From: Actinocrispum wychmicini | GTDB lineage: Bacteria; Actinomycetota; Actinomycetes; Mycobacteriales; Pseudonocardiaceae | Direction of reading: 5' to 3' | Assembly: GCF_004345645.1 (NCBI RefSeq) | Contig: NZ_SLWS01000020.1 | Location: 91,041 to 155,040, forward strand | DNA: 64,000 bases | Shown here: positions 46,151-54,599 of the stretch, in pieces | How the letters are laid out: each line of letters opens with the position of its first letter | How positions within the stretch are numbered: the stretch's first letter is position 1 | Notes under the pieces: generated by a model | Told to the model about the DNA's origin: nothing | The model's input: the letters and a program-made list of their open reading frames with translations, nothing else | Database searches by the model: none | Translations under genes and position numbers: made by a program

Positions 46151-46353
46151 ACGCGGTCATGCACGGCCAGTCCCGGCAGCACAGGATGCAGATGGACTTC
46201 CCAGCCGGCAACGCATGCCCTCGCCCGCTCCGCCACCCGCACGAGCAGGCTGTACGCCAACCGACAAGCCGAGGTTCTCCCAGGGGGCTCGCGGGCGGAA
46301 CACGATCAACTTGAGCAAGTGGGCGCTGGTCACGCCCGAGGCGGGGTCTTGGG

Positions 46354-47088
46354 TCAGGTTCGCGAACGCTTGCGGACCTGATCCTCGTCGAGTGATCCGT
46401 CGATGATCTGGGTGGCGACGTCACTGAGTCGGCGGTTGTGGCTGCGGGCGTAGGCGCGCATCAGTTGGAAGGCTTCGTCCATGGGCAGGCCGGTGCGTTG
46501 GGCCAGCACGCCCTTGGCTTGCTCGAGTTGGACGCGACTGCTCAGGGCGGTCTGCAGTTGGGTGGCCAACAGTTCGCGGGCGGCGATGGCACGTTCCTGG
46601 ATCAACCCGACAGTGGCCACATCGGCCATGGCCTGGCCGAGACCCAGATCGGCCTCGCTCAGCCGGCCGGGTGCGAGCCGGAACAGGTTCAGCGCCCCGA
46701 TGGTCTCCTCGCGTAGGCGCATCGGCAGTGCCTGGGCCGAGTGGAACCCGAGCCCCTGCAACTGCTCGGTGAAAGCCGGCCACGACATGCGCATTGCGGG
46801 CAGGTCATCGCGGGCCACCGGGCGTCCGGACCGGAAGCAGTCCAGGCACGGGCCTTCGTTGTTCTGTAGCTCGTAGAGTTCCAGCAGACGGGCTTCCTCG
46901 GCGGATGACGCCATCACGTGCAGGCCACCGTGCGGGTCGGCCAGCATGATCCCGGCCGCGTCGGCATCCAGCAGTTCCACGCTGCGGGTGGCCAGGGTGT
47001 GCAGGAAGTCGATGACGTCGAAGTCGGCCACCAGGGTGTCGGCCAGGCTCACGAAGGTACTGGCGAGGAGTTGTTCCCGGCTCGTCAT
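46354..47088 (-). CDS. GAF-ANTAR domain protein
   Basis: 244 residues. Residues about 20-165 are a GAF sensor (TRSVELLDADAAGIMLADPH, NEGPCLDCFRSGRPVARDDL, LPMRLREETIGALNLFRLAP). Residues about 170-235 are an ANTAR RNA-binding domain (SSRVQLEQAKGVLAQRTGLP, FQLMRAYARSHNRRLSDVAT). ANTAR proteins bind paired hexaloop RNA hairpins and prevent transcription termination; the GAF domain supplies the signal. A second GAF-ANTAR gene and a STAS gene lie upstream on the same strand, so the three may be co-transcribed. 46151-46353 downstream holds no gene. Confidence 0.88.
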   Translation of the reverse strand: MTSREQLLASTFVSLADTLVADFDVIDFLHTLATRSVELLDADAAGIMLADPHGGLHVMASSAEEARLLELYELQNNEGPCLDCFRSGRPVARDDLPAMRMSWPAFTEQLQGLGFHSAQALPMRLREETIGALNLFRLAPGRLSEADLGLGQAMADVATVGLIQERAIAARELLATQLQTALSSRVQLEQAKGVLAQRTGLPMDEAFQLMRAYARSHNRRLSDVATQIIDGSLDEDQVRKRSRT

Positions 47089-47115
47089 GAGCCCACCGCC
47101 TGTGTCTCGTTGGGG

Positions 47116-47856
47116 TCATGGCCGGTTCTGCTGCGTGGTCGTGGTGCCCGGCTCGCTGTCGTCGAAGTACAGGCGTCGGTTGACCACATCGGCGGCGACG
47201 GCCGACACCGTCCGCCCCGAAGCGTACGCGTGCGCTCGCAGCCTCAGCAGGGCCTCGGCCAGGCCGATACGGAGTTGGATCGTGATCATCCCAGTCGCTT
47301 GATGGACCTCGGCTTGGCTGTCGATCGGCCCGGTCAGCGCGGAGTTCGCGCCATCGTGCTCGTCGTGGTCCTGCAGGTGCAGGGCCACGACAGTGGCCGC
47401 GTCGGCGAACGCCATCGCCTCCGTGAGGTCAAGGGCGCTGAGCGCCCCTGAGGTGTCGCGGTAGAGATCCAGGACGCCGACGCGGATGGCGCCGACCCGA
47501 AGCGGGAACGCGAAGATGGCGTGCACCCCGGCCTCGAGCACGGCGGCCCCGAACCGCGGCCAGCGAGCCGACCCGGCCACGGTGAGATCTGATCGCAGCA
47601 CCGGACGACCACTGCCGGACGCCTCCACGCACGGACCCTCACCCAGCGCGAACTGCAGTTCCTCCAACTGCCGGGCCCGCCCATCGGTGGCCGCGAGTAC
47701 CACCCCACTGGGTCCGTCGGTGGTCATCAACGCCACACCGACACCGCTGACCGGCAACGCCGCCAAGCATTCAGCGCAGAGCCTGGCGATCAGAGCGACC
47801 TGCTCGTCCCCATGGGAGATCACCGACAGGATCTCGGCCACTCGGCGATTGCGCAT
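47116..47856 (-). CDS. GAF-ANTAR domain protein
   Basis: 246 residues. The GAF part has VSGVGVALMTTDGPSGVVLA, FALGEGPCVEASGSGRPVLR and HAIFAFPLRVGAIRVGVLDL. The ANTAR part has AEVHQATGMITIQLRIGLAE and LRLRAHAYASGRTVSAVAAD. Both GAF domains in this pair carry the GPC motif (EGPC) at the ligand-facing loop, common in this actinobacterial subfamily. It lies 27 bp before its neighbour and 6 bp after the STAS gene, so it is probably in the same transcript. The target RNA is not identified; the hairpin leaders nearby (49.2-51.5 kb) are possible candidates. Confidence 0.88.
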   Translation of the reverse strand: MRNRRVAEILSVISHGDEQVALIARLCAECLAALPVSGVGVALMTTDGPSGVVLAATDGRARQLEELQFALGEGPCVEASGSGRPVLRSDLTVAGSARWPRFGAAVLEAGVHAIFAFPLRVGAIRVGVLDLYRDTSGALSALDLTEAMAFADAATVVALHLQDHDEHDGANSALTGPIDSQAEVHQATGMITIQLRIGLAEALLRLRAHAYASGRTVSAVAADVVNRRLYFDDSEPGTTTTQQNRP

Positions 47857-47862
47857 GATGTG

Positions 47863-48240
47863 TCATCCCAGCCGCACGGCGTGGGCGAGGTCGGCGTGGA
47901 TGTCGAACACGCGGTCCAGTCCGGTGATGGTCAGTGGCCGCAGCACCGAGCGGCTGAGGGCAACCACGCACAGCCTGATCCCCGCCGCCAGGGCCGCCTG
48001 TCGGACGGTGACCAGGACGGTCAGACCGGCCACTCCGAGAAAACCCACGTCGGCGAGGTCGATGACCAGTCGGGCACAGGTGGGCCGCAACTGGGCAAGC
48101 AGAACGTCCCGCAGCAGCGGGCTGGTGCACAAGTCGACCTCGCCGCACACCGCGACCACGACCACACCCGGCAGGATCGGCTGTGCCGTGACGGTCAGCA
48201 GCTCTGTCCCTGAGCGCAAGCCCGGCAGAACGGCGGTCAT
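47863..48240 (-). CDS. STAS-domain anti-sigma-factor antagonist
   Basis: 125 residues from the ATG at 48240 (AAGGTGA upstream); the longer frame from 48282 has no ribosome site. The single STAS domain shows VVVVAVCGEVDLCTSPLLRD, then LVIDLADVGFLGVAGLTVLV with the usual phospho-acceptor Ser replaced by Gly (FLGVAGL instead of FxDSSGL). That change is seen in antagonists that are not switched by phosphorylation and in sulfate-transporter-like STAS proteins. Likely role: partner in a sigma-factor switch coupled to the GAF-ANTAR proteins behind it. Confidence 0.85.
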   Translation of the reverse strand: MTAVLPGLRSGTELLTVTAQPILPGVVVVAVCGEVDLCTSPLLRDVLLAQLRPTCARLVIDLADVGFLGVAGLTVLVTVRQAALAAGIRLCVVALSRSVLRPLTITGLDRVFDIHADLAHAVRLG

Positions 48241-48315
48241 GGCGTCACCTTCTTGATCCCATCGGCTTCGAATCCCGATCAAGTCGTGGTGGGGAGCGAA
48301 CAGCAGTGGACGCGC

Positions 48316-48570
48316 TCATGAGTGCGTCCTATCGGGACCAGCGGGAAGGACTCCCGATGTGTGCCCACCACCCACGGCAGGGAGACTGTCCCCATTGGAC
48401 AAGGGGGACACGGTCACGTGAGTGCGGACCCGGTCGATCAACAGTTCGGCTTCGGCCACAGTGAACAGACCCTGCCGGGCTCCGCGCAGGATGGCCTCGA
48501 CCGCGCTTCGATGAGGTTCCGCGATCCCCACGATCGACACGGACATCAGAGTTGCCTGGAGTTGGGCCAT
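48316..48570 (-). CDS. Small protein of unknown function
   Basis: 84 residues, ATG at 48570 with GAGGGA upstream. The opening MAQLQATLMSVSIVGIAEPH and the helical segment SAVEAILRGARQGLFTVAEA, then LLIDRVRTHVTV, look like a compact alpha-helical domain; the last 30 residues are Gly/Pro/Ser-rich. No family recognised. It is on the same strand as, and 75 bp upstream of, the STAS operon, and could be its first gene. Confidence 0.5.
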   Translation of the reverse strand: MAQLQATLMSVSIVGIAEPHRSAVEAILRGARQGLFTVAEAELLIDRVRTHVTVSPLSNGDSLPAVGGGHTSGVLPAGPDRTHS

Positions 48571-48739
48571 GAGAGTCCCTCGGTTGGTTGGGCGTCACAC
48601 CGGGGACCAGGGCACTTGCCCGACACACTACACGCTTCATCGGGGTGTGGTCCATAAATGACGATCGTGCTGGGCAGCCGCCTGTCGCGTGGCGGCCCGG
48701 CCAGGGAGCCAGACAATTGAGTCGAACGCCCACCGGGAG

Positions 48740-49075
48740 TCACCGGGGCCGCAGGTCGACAGGGAGTCGTTTGACACTGACGATCACGGCCGGATTCTGG
48801 AATTCCACCGGTTCGTCCGCGGCCACCGCGATGTCCTGGTAGCGCTCGAAGAGCGATTCGAGATCGCCCTCGGCGGCCTGCAGCATCGCCAACGACGCGG
48901 TGAATGCCTTCGTGATCGATCCCACCGGGAATTTGGCGTCGGCACTGACATCCCCGCCCGCGACGGCCACCGTCCGGCCGCCGGTGTGGACGGCGAGCTG
49001 GGCGGCCGGAACGCCATGCCGTCGCACCAGGCCGACCGGTGTCTTCCCGAGTCGCGTGGTTTCGATGGCAGGCAT
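48740..49075 (-). pseudogene. Beta-lactamase/serine-hydrolase family N-terminal fragment
   Basis: An ATG at 49075 with GGGAGGTGA upstream opens MPAIETTRLGKTPVGLVRRH, then PAAQLAVHTGGRTVAVAGG and FPVGSITKAFTASLAMLQAA. The SITK is the S-x-x-K nucleophile motif of class C beta-lactamase-like hydrolases. After AAEGDLESL the sequence no longer follows the family and the frame stops at 48740. Full-length relatives are over 350 residues and need a YxN motif that is missing here. The 5' region is preserved, including one copy of the hairpin leader. Confidence 0.6.
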
Positions 49076-49137
49076 GATTGTGCGTCACCTCCCGAGGCTT
49101 CGGCTGGTCGTCATCGATGCGAGGCGATCGATGACAT

Positions 49138-49260
49138 CTAGCCGACGGGGATGCGTCGCATGGCGCCTTCTCCCCTGGAGAACGAGGAGGACTCGCGCGG
49201 CACGCAAAGGACCTCGGCTCGTCATCTACGCCACCGAGGTCCTGGGCAACACCACAACCC
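49138..49260 (-). promoter_or_regulatory. Hairpin leader with mini-ORF (copy A)
   Basis: Read on the minus strand: GCCCAGGACCTCGGTGGCGT, a 16-nt loop, then CCGAGGTCC; the 9-bp arms are at 49234-49242 and 49209-49217. About 48 nt further on is the palindrome ATGCGTCGCAT (49151-49161), whose ATG begins a seven-codon ORF (Met-Arg-Arg-Ile-Pro-Val-Gly, stop at 49138). The same hairpin, palindrome and Met-Arg-Arg-Ile start occur before the gene at 51392. Either a truncated paralogue start or a leader peptide; both readings are open. Confidence 0.5.
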
Positions 49261-49359
49261 TATCGCTCCCGGCTGCCGGGGAGCACCATCGGATACCGCA
49301 GTACCGTCGGTCGCTCATCGAGGATCTGCCGCAGGCTGCGCGGACCACAATGGACAGAA

Positions 49360-49785
49360 CTAGCGGGTGAGCCCGCTCGGACCGGGCAGGGCGAAGCGAC
49401 GGATCAAGGCCGTCACCACGACGGCGAAGACGAGCCACACGACCGCCGCTGAGCCATAGTTGAGCAGCACCTGAGCTTTCACGCTGGCTGGTGTGAACAG
49501 GCCGTCAAATCCGAGAGACACCGCGGCGGCGAAACCGCGTACGAACGACGCGACCCCATTGGCGGGATTCGCCTCACCCAGCACCATGATGATGTGCGCG
49601 ACGAGCACCACGGCGAACAAGCCACAAATAGCACTGACGATCGTGCACGATATCCGAACCGTACGGATCCGATCCCACCGTTGCTGTCGACGGTCCTGGG
49701 ACTCGGCGAGTGGCGACGAGCGATCGGTGGGGAACGGCTCGACCTGACCGGGCTCCGCGTTCGAATCGAGATGTGGGTTTGTCAT
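49360..49785 (-). CDS. Small membrane protein
   Basis: 141 residues from the ATG at 49785 (MTNPHLDSNAEPGQVEPFPT). The N-terminal 45 residues are polar and charged (SQDRRQQRWDRIRTV). Two hydrophobic helices follow: ISCTIVSAICGLFAVVLVAH, and after a periplasmic-size loop, YGSAAVVWLVFAVVVTALIR. The loop contains ASFVRGFAAAVSLGFDGLFT. No family known to me by name, but the layout is common beside GlsB-type stress membrane proteins, whose gene lies 75 bp upstream on the same strand. Confidence 0.65.
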   Translation of the reverse strand: MTNPHLDSNAEPGQVEPFPTDRSSPLAESQDRRQQRWDRIRTVRISCTIVSAICGLFAVVLVAHIIMVLGEANPANGVASFVRGFAAAVSLGFDGLFTPASVKAQVLLNYGSAAVVWLVFAVVVTALIRRFALPGPSGLTR

Positions 49786-49859
49786 GATCTTGGTGTCCCT
49801 GGTCGCGGGTGAGCCCCGGTGCGTGATTCGCCACCATCGGGGCCGGATTGGCGTGCCGG

Positions 49860-50150
49860 TCATCGACGCGCGCGCCGGAAGCTGCGCGCGCCACCGTTCA
49901 TCATGTGGTAGATCAGCAGCAGGACGACCGATCCCAGGATGGCGATGATCCAGGTGGAAAGGTCGAAGAAACCTCCGGTGACCGCGATGCCGAACACGTT
50001 CGAGGCCGCCCAGCCGCCGAGCAACGCCCCGGCGACGCCGATCAAAATCGTGACGATGACGCCGTGCTTCGCCCGGCCACCCAACAGCGACTTGGCGATG
50101 ACGCCGGCGATCAGACCGAGCACGATCCAAGCGACAATGCTCATACTCAT
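49860..50150 (-). CDS. GlsB/YeaQ/YmgE family stress-response membrane protein
   Basis: 96 residues, ATG at 50150 with AGGAGT just before. The family pattern is clear: IVAWIVLGLIAGVIAKSLLG, then the cytosolic loop GGRAKHGVIVTILIGVAGAL and LGGWAASNVFG, then WIIAILGSVVLLLIYHMMN. Three membrane helices with Gly-rich faces. This transglycosylase-associated (Gly-zipper) family is linked to general and acid stress in other bacteria. One degenerate copy of the hairpin leader lies 110-150 nt upstream on the same strand. Confidence 0.88.
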   Translation of the reverse strand: MSMSIVAWIVLGLIAGVIAKSLLGGRAKHGVIVTILIGVAGALLGGWAASNVFGIAVTGGFFDLSTWIIAILGSVVLLLIYHMMNGGARSFRRARR

Positions 50151-50163
50151 GGTGACTCCTCAA

Positions 50164-50540
50164 TGCGCTAGACCAAAGAATATCTCGGGCAATCGAGAGT
50201 CGCAGTCGCTTTTGGACCGTCTACTTCAGACATTGTCGATCTGTCCGAACGAAATCCGGAGACCTCCTTGGCGCGTCTACGACACGTACGTCGCCGAGGT
50301 CCGGGGCGATGCCCGACCCATCGCGATCCGCTGCGCCGACCCCTCTTCGGACTCGACGCAACGCGACAACCGGATGGCGCCCACAGTGTAGACCTCCGCG
50401 GGGTCCTACGACAGGGCCAGATGCGCCAAAGGGCCTATTTTCCCAGGCCCTGGCGCAGGAGACACCACAGTGGACATTGTGATAGCCGAGCCGGGGGCGC
50501 CGGCGCCCTGGCTGTACTTACTTTGCCGTGCTCTCAGCGC
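50164..50540. other. Intergenic region with leader copy C and a strong hairpin
   Basis: Contains no gene. Near 50260-50302 it carries a degenerate copy of the hairpin leader (GTCGCCGAGGTCCGGGGCGA on the plus strand) upstream of the GlsB-type gene. At 50422-50457 it carries the hairpin listed separately. Confidence 0.5.
50422..50457 (-). terminator. Strong hairpin, probable terminator without U-tract
   Basis: TGCGCC (50422-50427) and AGGGCCT (50430-50436) pair with AGGCCCT (50445-50451) and GGCGCA (50452-50457), with an 8-nt loop and a 2-nt bulge. It lies about 85 nt after the stop of the leftward secreted-protein gene at 50541. No T-run follows on either strand, so it would be an I-shaped terminator, as often described in actinomycetes, or another RNA element. 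Confidence 0.5.
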
Positions 50541-51392
50541 TCAGGCCGTACAGGCGGGTACGGCCGGTACGCTGCCGACGCAGTTGTTCGGGGTGTTGGC
50601 GCTGATCGGTGAACTCGTGGTGGTCATAGTCCCGCCTTCGCGGTAGACGCCACCGGCGGTCAGGATCGCGTGGTTGGCTGTCACCGCGGTCTGCGTGAGG
50701 GTGGTCGCGGTGGAGTTGACCGCGGCGATGCCTCCGCCTTCCGAACCGGTGTTGCCGAGGACGAACAGCGGGCTGCCGGAGACACCGGTGGTCGTCAACG
50801 TGCCTCTGACGCCGTTGTAGATCCCACCGCCTCTGAGCAGCGCGGTGTTGCCGAGTACGTCACTCCTGGTGAAGGTCGCGGCCGGAGCGGTGGCCGGAGC
50901 GGGAGTGTCGACGTTGGCCAGGCCACCTCCGTTGAGGGTGGCGACGTTGCCAATCAGGCTGCTTGTGGTGAGGGTCACCGCGCCCGCGTTCAGGATGGCG
51001 CCCCCGTCACCCACGGCGCTGCCGTTGGTGAGGGTGATCATTGTGGTGAGAGTGAGGCTGCCGGTCGGGCTGACCTCGGCGATCCGGAACGGCAGCAGCG
51101 AGGTGCGCGTGATGGTCGCCGGGCCGATCATCTCGATCGGCGTGGTGATCACCGGCAACCCGTCGGTGAGACCACCATGGGCCGAGGTGAGGGCATAGGT
51201 ACAGCCACCGGCCAGCGCCAGGGTGTCCGCGGTCGGAGTGGAGTTGGCGAGGTTGACCGCGGCGACCAGAGCGTTCTCACTGCACGCCACCGGAATGGTG
51301 ATGGCCTGCGCCAGAGGCGCGAGGGCGGTCACACCCCCGGCCACGACAGTGGCCCCGATCAGGGCACGGGCGATAGTACGGATGCGTCGCAT
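50541..51392 (-). CDS. Secreted beta-helix-like repeat protein
   Basis: 283 residues from the ATG at 51392. The signal peptide MRRIRTIARALIGATVVAGG... ends near AQA, about residue 29. The mature part begins ITIPVACSENALVAAVNLAN, typical of actinobacterial choice-of-anchor/right-handed beta-helix proteins. It continues with Gly-Gly-x-Ile/Leu repeats: VGDGGAILNAGAVTLTTSSL, LNGGGLANVDT, LRGGGIYNGVRGTLTTTG, GSEGGGIAAVNST and LTAGGVYREGG. These resemble chlamydial-type polymorphic-protein repeats (GGAI and NxA). Likely an extracellular adhesin-like or wall protein. The 5' leader (51393-51550) carries hairpin copy B. Confidence 0.8.
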   Translation of the reverse strand: MRRIRTIARALIGATVVAGGVTALAPLAQAITIPVACSENALVAAVNLANSTPTADTLALAGGCTYALTSAHGGLTDGLPVITTPIEMIGPATITRTSLLPFRIAEVSPTGSLTLTTMITLTNGSAVGDGGAILNAGAVTLTTSSLIGNVATLNGGGLANVDTPAPATAPAATFTRSDVLGNTALLRGGGIYNGVRGTLTTTGVSGSPLFVLGNTGSEGGGIAAVNSTATTLTQTAVTANHAILTAGGVYREGGTMTTTSSPISANTPNNCVGSVPAVPACTA

Positions 51393-51550
51393 GACGCCTT
51401 CATTTCCTGGAACATTCGGAGGACCCTGCGCGGAACATCGCGTCAGGGCAGAAGATTCGCTGAACCACGAAAAGAGGGACCTCGGCTCAACGTGAATCGT
51501 CGCGGACCGATCACGCCACCGAGGTCCTGGGCGACATCTGTAACCTACTC
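51393..51550 (-). promoter_or_regulatory. Hairpin leader (copy B)
   Basis: On the minus strand upstream of the secreted-protein gene: GCCCAGGACCTCGGTGGCGT, a 33-nt loop, then GAGCCGAGGTCCC; the arms are at 51519-51527 and 51477-51485. The palindrome ATGCGTCGCAT (51382-51392) covers the start codon, exactly as in copy A at 49151-49161. The conservation of hairpin, flanks and start-codon palindrome in separate loci argues for a regulatory role (RNA element or operator). Confidence 0.5.
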
Positions 51551-51774
51551 GCTTCGCGTATCCCTGGATACCCCACCCCGAACGGCCGCAAACCGGGCTG
51601 CCCTCCGATGTATCCCAGCGGGGCGACGCCCTGTTGACACAGATCGTCGGCGTATTCGCTGTCACCGCGGAAACAGAAATGCTGTAGTCTCAAGGGATTG
51701 AGAGCACCTCGCGCGCCCGCGCTCAAACGGACGCCGTCCCTGGCGTTCTCCCCGCCGGTCGTGAGTGGGATGCC

Positions 51775-54477
51775 ATGGCACGTCCGGTGATCGCGACGAA
51801 GCTGTATGTCCCGAAGCCGCGGCCCGGTCTGGTGGCGCGGCCCCGGCTCTGTGCGCTTCTCAATGCCGCGTCGAGGCTGACGCTGGTGTCCGCGCCGGCC
51901 GGGTTCGGTAAGACGACGCTCCTCGCCGAGTGGCTGGCTGAGACGGCCAGGGAGGACCGTTGCGTGGCGTGGCTTTCGCTCGACGCGGAGGACAGCGACC
52001 CTGCGTCGTTCTGGACGTGTGTGGTGACGGCGTTGCACACAGCGGTACCCGGCGTGGGCCTGGGTGCGTTGGCGCTCATCGCCTCCTCCCCGTTGCCGAC
52101 CGAACATCTACTCACCTTGCTGCTGAACGAACTCGCCGCGGGACAAGGCGAGGTCTGGCTGGTGTTCGACGACTACCACTTGGTCGACAGCCACGATGTC
52201 AGCTATGGCGTGGCCTTCTTCCTGGAGCACCTACCGCCCCACGTCCACGTCGTGCTCAGCACGCGCGCCGACCCCGACTTGCCGCTGTCTCGGTGGCGGG
52301 TGCGTGGGGAACTGGCCGAGGTTCGTGCCGCGGATCTGCGCTTCACGTCCGGGGAGGCCGCCGTGTACCTCAACGAGGCGGCGGGGCTGGACCTCACCTG
52401 GGCGGACGTCGCGGCTTTGGAGGAACGCACGGAGGGGTGGATCGCCGCGCTGCAACTCGCCGCCCTCTCCATCCGGGGTCGTGCGGACGTCAGCGGCTTC
52501 ATCGCACAGTTCGCCGGGGACGATCGATACATCGTCGACTACCTCCTGGAGGAGGTGCTGCGGCATCAGCCTAACCATGTTCGCGATTTCCTGTTGCGGT
52601 CAGCGGTTCTTGACCGGCTCACGGGGCCACTGTGTGACGCCGTCACCGGCCGGGACGACGGGCGCGTCATGCTCGTGTCCCTGGAGCGCGCCAACCTGTT
52701 GATCGTCCCCATGGACGATCGGCGGGAGTGGTACCGCTATCACCACCTCTTCGCCGACGTGCTGCGAGTGCGCATGCTCGCCGAGCAGCCCGACCTTGTC
52801 CCGCTGCTGCATCAGCGCGCCAGCCAGTGGTACGAACGCCACGATCTGGCAGAGGACGCGGTCAGGCACGCACTGGCCGCCCGGGACTTCGACCGCGCGA
52901 CCTATCTCATGGAGCTGGCTGTTCCGACGATCCGACGCCACCGTCAGGAAACAATGCTGCTCGGCTGGCTGAAGGCCCTGCCCGACGACGCCGTCCGGCG
53001 CAGCCCGGTGCTCAGCGTCTTCTACGGATACATGCTCATGGTCGCCGGCGATCTCGACGCGGTCGAGGCCCGGCTCGACGACGCGGAACGTGCATTGGCC
53101 GCCGCACCGGACAGTGCGACTCCACGGTGGGCCACAACCGAAGAACTCCGTACATTGCCGGCGACCATCGCCGTCTACCGCGCCTCCCTCGCACAGGCAC
53201 GAGGAGATGTGGCGGGAACGGCGGAACAGGCGCAGCGTGCGCTGGACTTGGCCGGCCCCGCCGACCATCTCGCGCGTGGGGGTGCGGCCGGGTTTCTCGG
53301 TCTCGCCGCGTGGGCGCGCGGGGACGTGTCGAGCGCGCTGGAGACATTCACGCGCGCGGTGGCAAGCCTGCACGCGGCCGGCGCCGTCGTCGACGAGCTG
53401 AGCAGCACGGTCGTGCTCGCCGACCTGTGGCTCGCGGCAGGTCGTCCCAGCAAGGCGCGCCGCTCCTGTGAGCGTGCACTGCGGCTGGCTGAGGCGCACG
53501 GCGACCCCATGGCGCGCGCAACCGCCGACCTGCACGTGCGGATCAGCGAGATCGACACAGAAGTCGGCGACCTCGACAACGCCAACCGCCACCTCACGAA
53601 GGCCGCGGCGATCGGTGAGCGTGCGGCGATGACCGAGAGCCGATACCGGTGGTTCGTGGCCATGGGCCGAGCCGCCGATACCGAAGGCGACCCGCTGAAG
53701 GCCATCACCCTCCTGGACACGGCGGAGCAGCTCTACCGGCCGGGGTTCTTCCCGGACGTGCGTCCGATAGCGGCGATGAAGGCCCGGATCTGGATCAGCC
53801 GAGGCAACCTTGCCCAGGCCGTTGACTGGGCCGAAGATCGAGGCGTGTCCGCCGCGGACGACCCCGACTACCTCAGGGAGTTCGACCACCTCACCTTGGT
53901 GCGTCTGCTCATCGCACTACACCGGGCAGACCTCGACGTCGGCACGCTCGACCAGGCAGCCCATCTGCTGGACCGGCTACACGACGCTGCCGATGCCTCA
54001 TGCCGCGCCGGAAGTCTCCTGGAGATCCGGATGCTGCAGGCTCTGGCGCACCACGCGTACGGCCATCGGCCACAGGCTCTGGACGCCCTGGCTCGAGCAT
54101 TCGCGCACGCACCTGAACCAGGTGGGTACGTCCGACTCTTCTTGGACGAGGGCGCCCCCATGATGGGTTTGCTGCGTGACGCCACACACCACGACGTCAC
54201 CGGCGGCCATGCGCGGCGCTTGCTCAGCCTCCACACATCTGCCGAAGCTCCCGGCGAAGGCGAGCGCCCGGCGCCGTGGTCGGCGGAGTCGTTGAGCGCC
54301 CGGGAGCTGCAGGTGCTCAAGTTGCTTGACAGCGAACTGAGCGGGCCACAGATCGCGCGCGACCTCTTCGTGTCATACAACACGCTGCGGACACACACCA
54401 GGCATATCTTCACCAAGCTCGACGTCACCAGCCGGCGGGCCGCGGTGCTCCGCGCCCGGGAACGCGGGCTGATGTAA
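51775..54477 (+). CDS. MalT-like LuxR-family (LAL) regulator
   Basis: 900 residues. The start MARPVIATKLYVPKPRPGLV leads into a STAND ATPase: Walker A SAPAGFGKTTLLAEW (40-48), Walker B-like EVWLVFDDYHLVDSHD, then HVHVVLSTRADPDLPLSRWR, the MalT-type arginine region, and RYHHLFADVLRVRM. A long tetratricopeptide region follows. The C-terminal LuxR helix-turn-helix is LSARELQVLKLLDSELSGPQ and FVSYNTLRTHTRHIFTKLDV. Such ATP-dependent activators respond to an unknown small ligand. The membrane-protein gene 122 bp downstream on the same strand is the likeliest target; that arrangement is common for this group. Confidence 0.9.
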   Translation: MARPVIATKLYVPKPRPGLVARPRLCALLNAASRLTLVSAPAGFGKTTLLAEWLAETAREDRCVAWLSLDAEDSDPASFWTCVVTALHTAVPGVGLGALALIASSPLPTEHLLTLLLNELAAGQGEVWLVFDDYHLVDSHDVSYGVAFFLEHLPPHVHVVLSTRADPDLPLSRWRVRGELAEVRAADLRFTSGEAAVYLNEAAGLDLTWADVAALEERTEGWIAALQLAALSIRGRADVSGFIAQFAGDDRYIVDYLLEEVLRHQPNHVRDFLLRSAVLDRLTGPLCDAVTGRDDGRVMLVSLERANLLIVPMDDRREWYRYHHLFADVLRVRMLAEQPDLVPLLHQRASQWYERHDLAEDAVRHALAARDFDRATYLMELAVPTIRRHRQETMLLGWLKALPDDAVRRSPVLSVFYGYMLMVAGDLDAVEARLDDAERALAAAPDSATPRWATTEELRTLPATIAVYRASLAQARGDVAGTAEQAQRALDLAGPADHLARGGAAGFLGLAAWARGDVSSALETFTRAVASLHAAGAVVDELSSTVVLADLWLAAGRPSKARRSCERALRLAEAHGDPMARATADLHVRISEIDTEVGDLDNANRHLTKAAAIGERAAMTESRYRWFVAMGRAADTEGDPLKAITLLDTAEQLYRPGFFPDVRPIAAMKARIWISRGNLAQAVDWAEDRGVSAADDPDYLREFDHLTLVRLLIALHRADLDVGTLDQAAHLLDRLHDAADASCRAGSLLEIRMLQALAHHAYGHRPQALDALARAFAHAPEPGGYVRLFLDEGAPMMGLLRDATHHDVTGGHARRLLSLHTSAEAPGEGERPAPWSAESLSARELQVLKLLDSELSGPQIARDLFVSYNTLRTHTRHIFTKLDVTSRRAAVLRARERGLM

Positions 54478-54599
54478 CCGCCCGGCCAGGGATCTCACAT
54501 CGTCAGTCACATCATCGGATGACGCCCGGTCACCATCCCCGAACCTACTTTTGGGTCAACCCGCGGCGCCCGCCACGGAGCACCGAAAGGAACCCGGCC

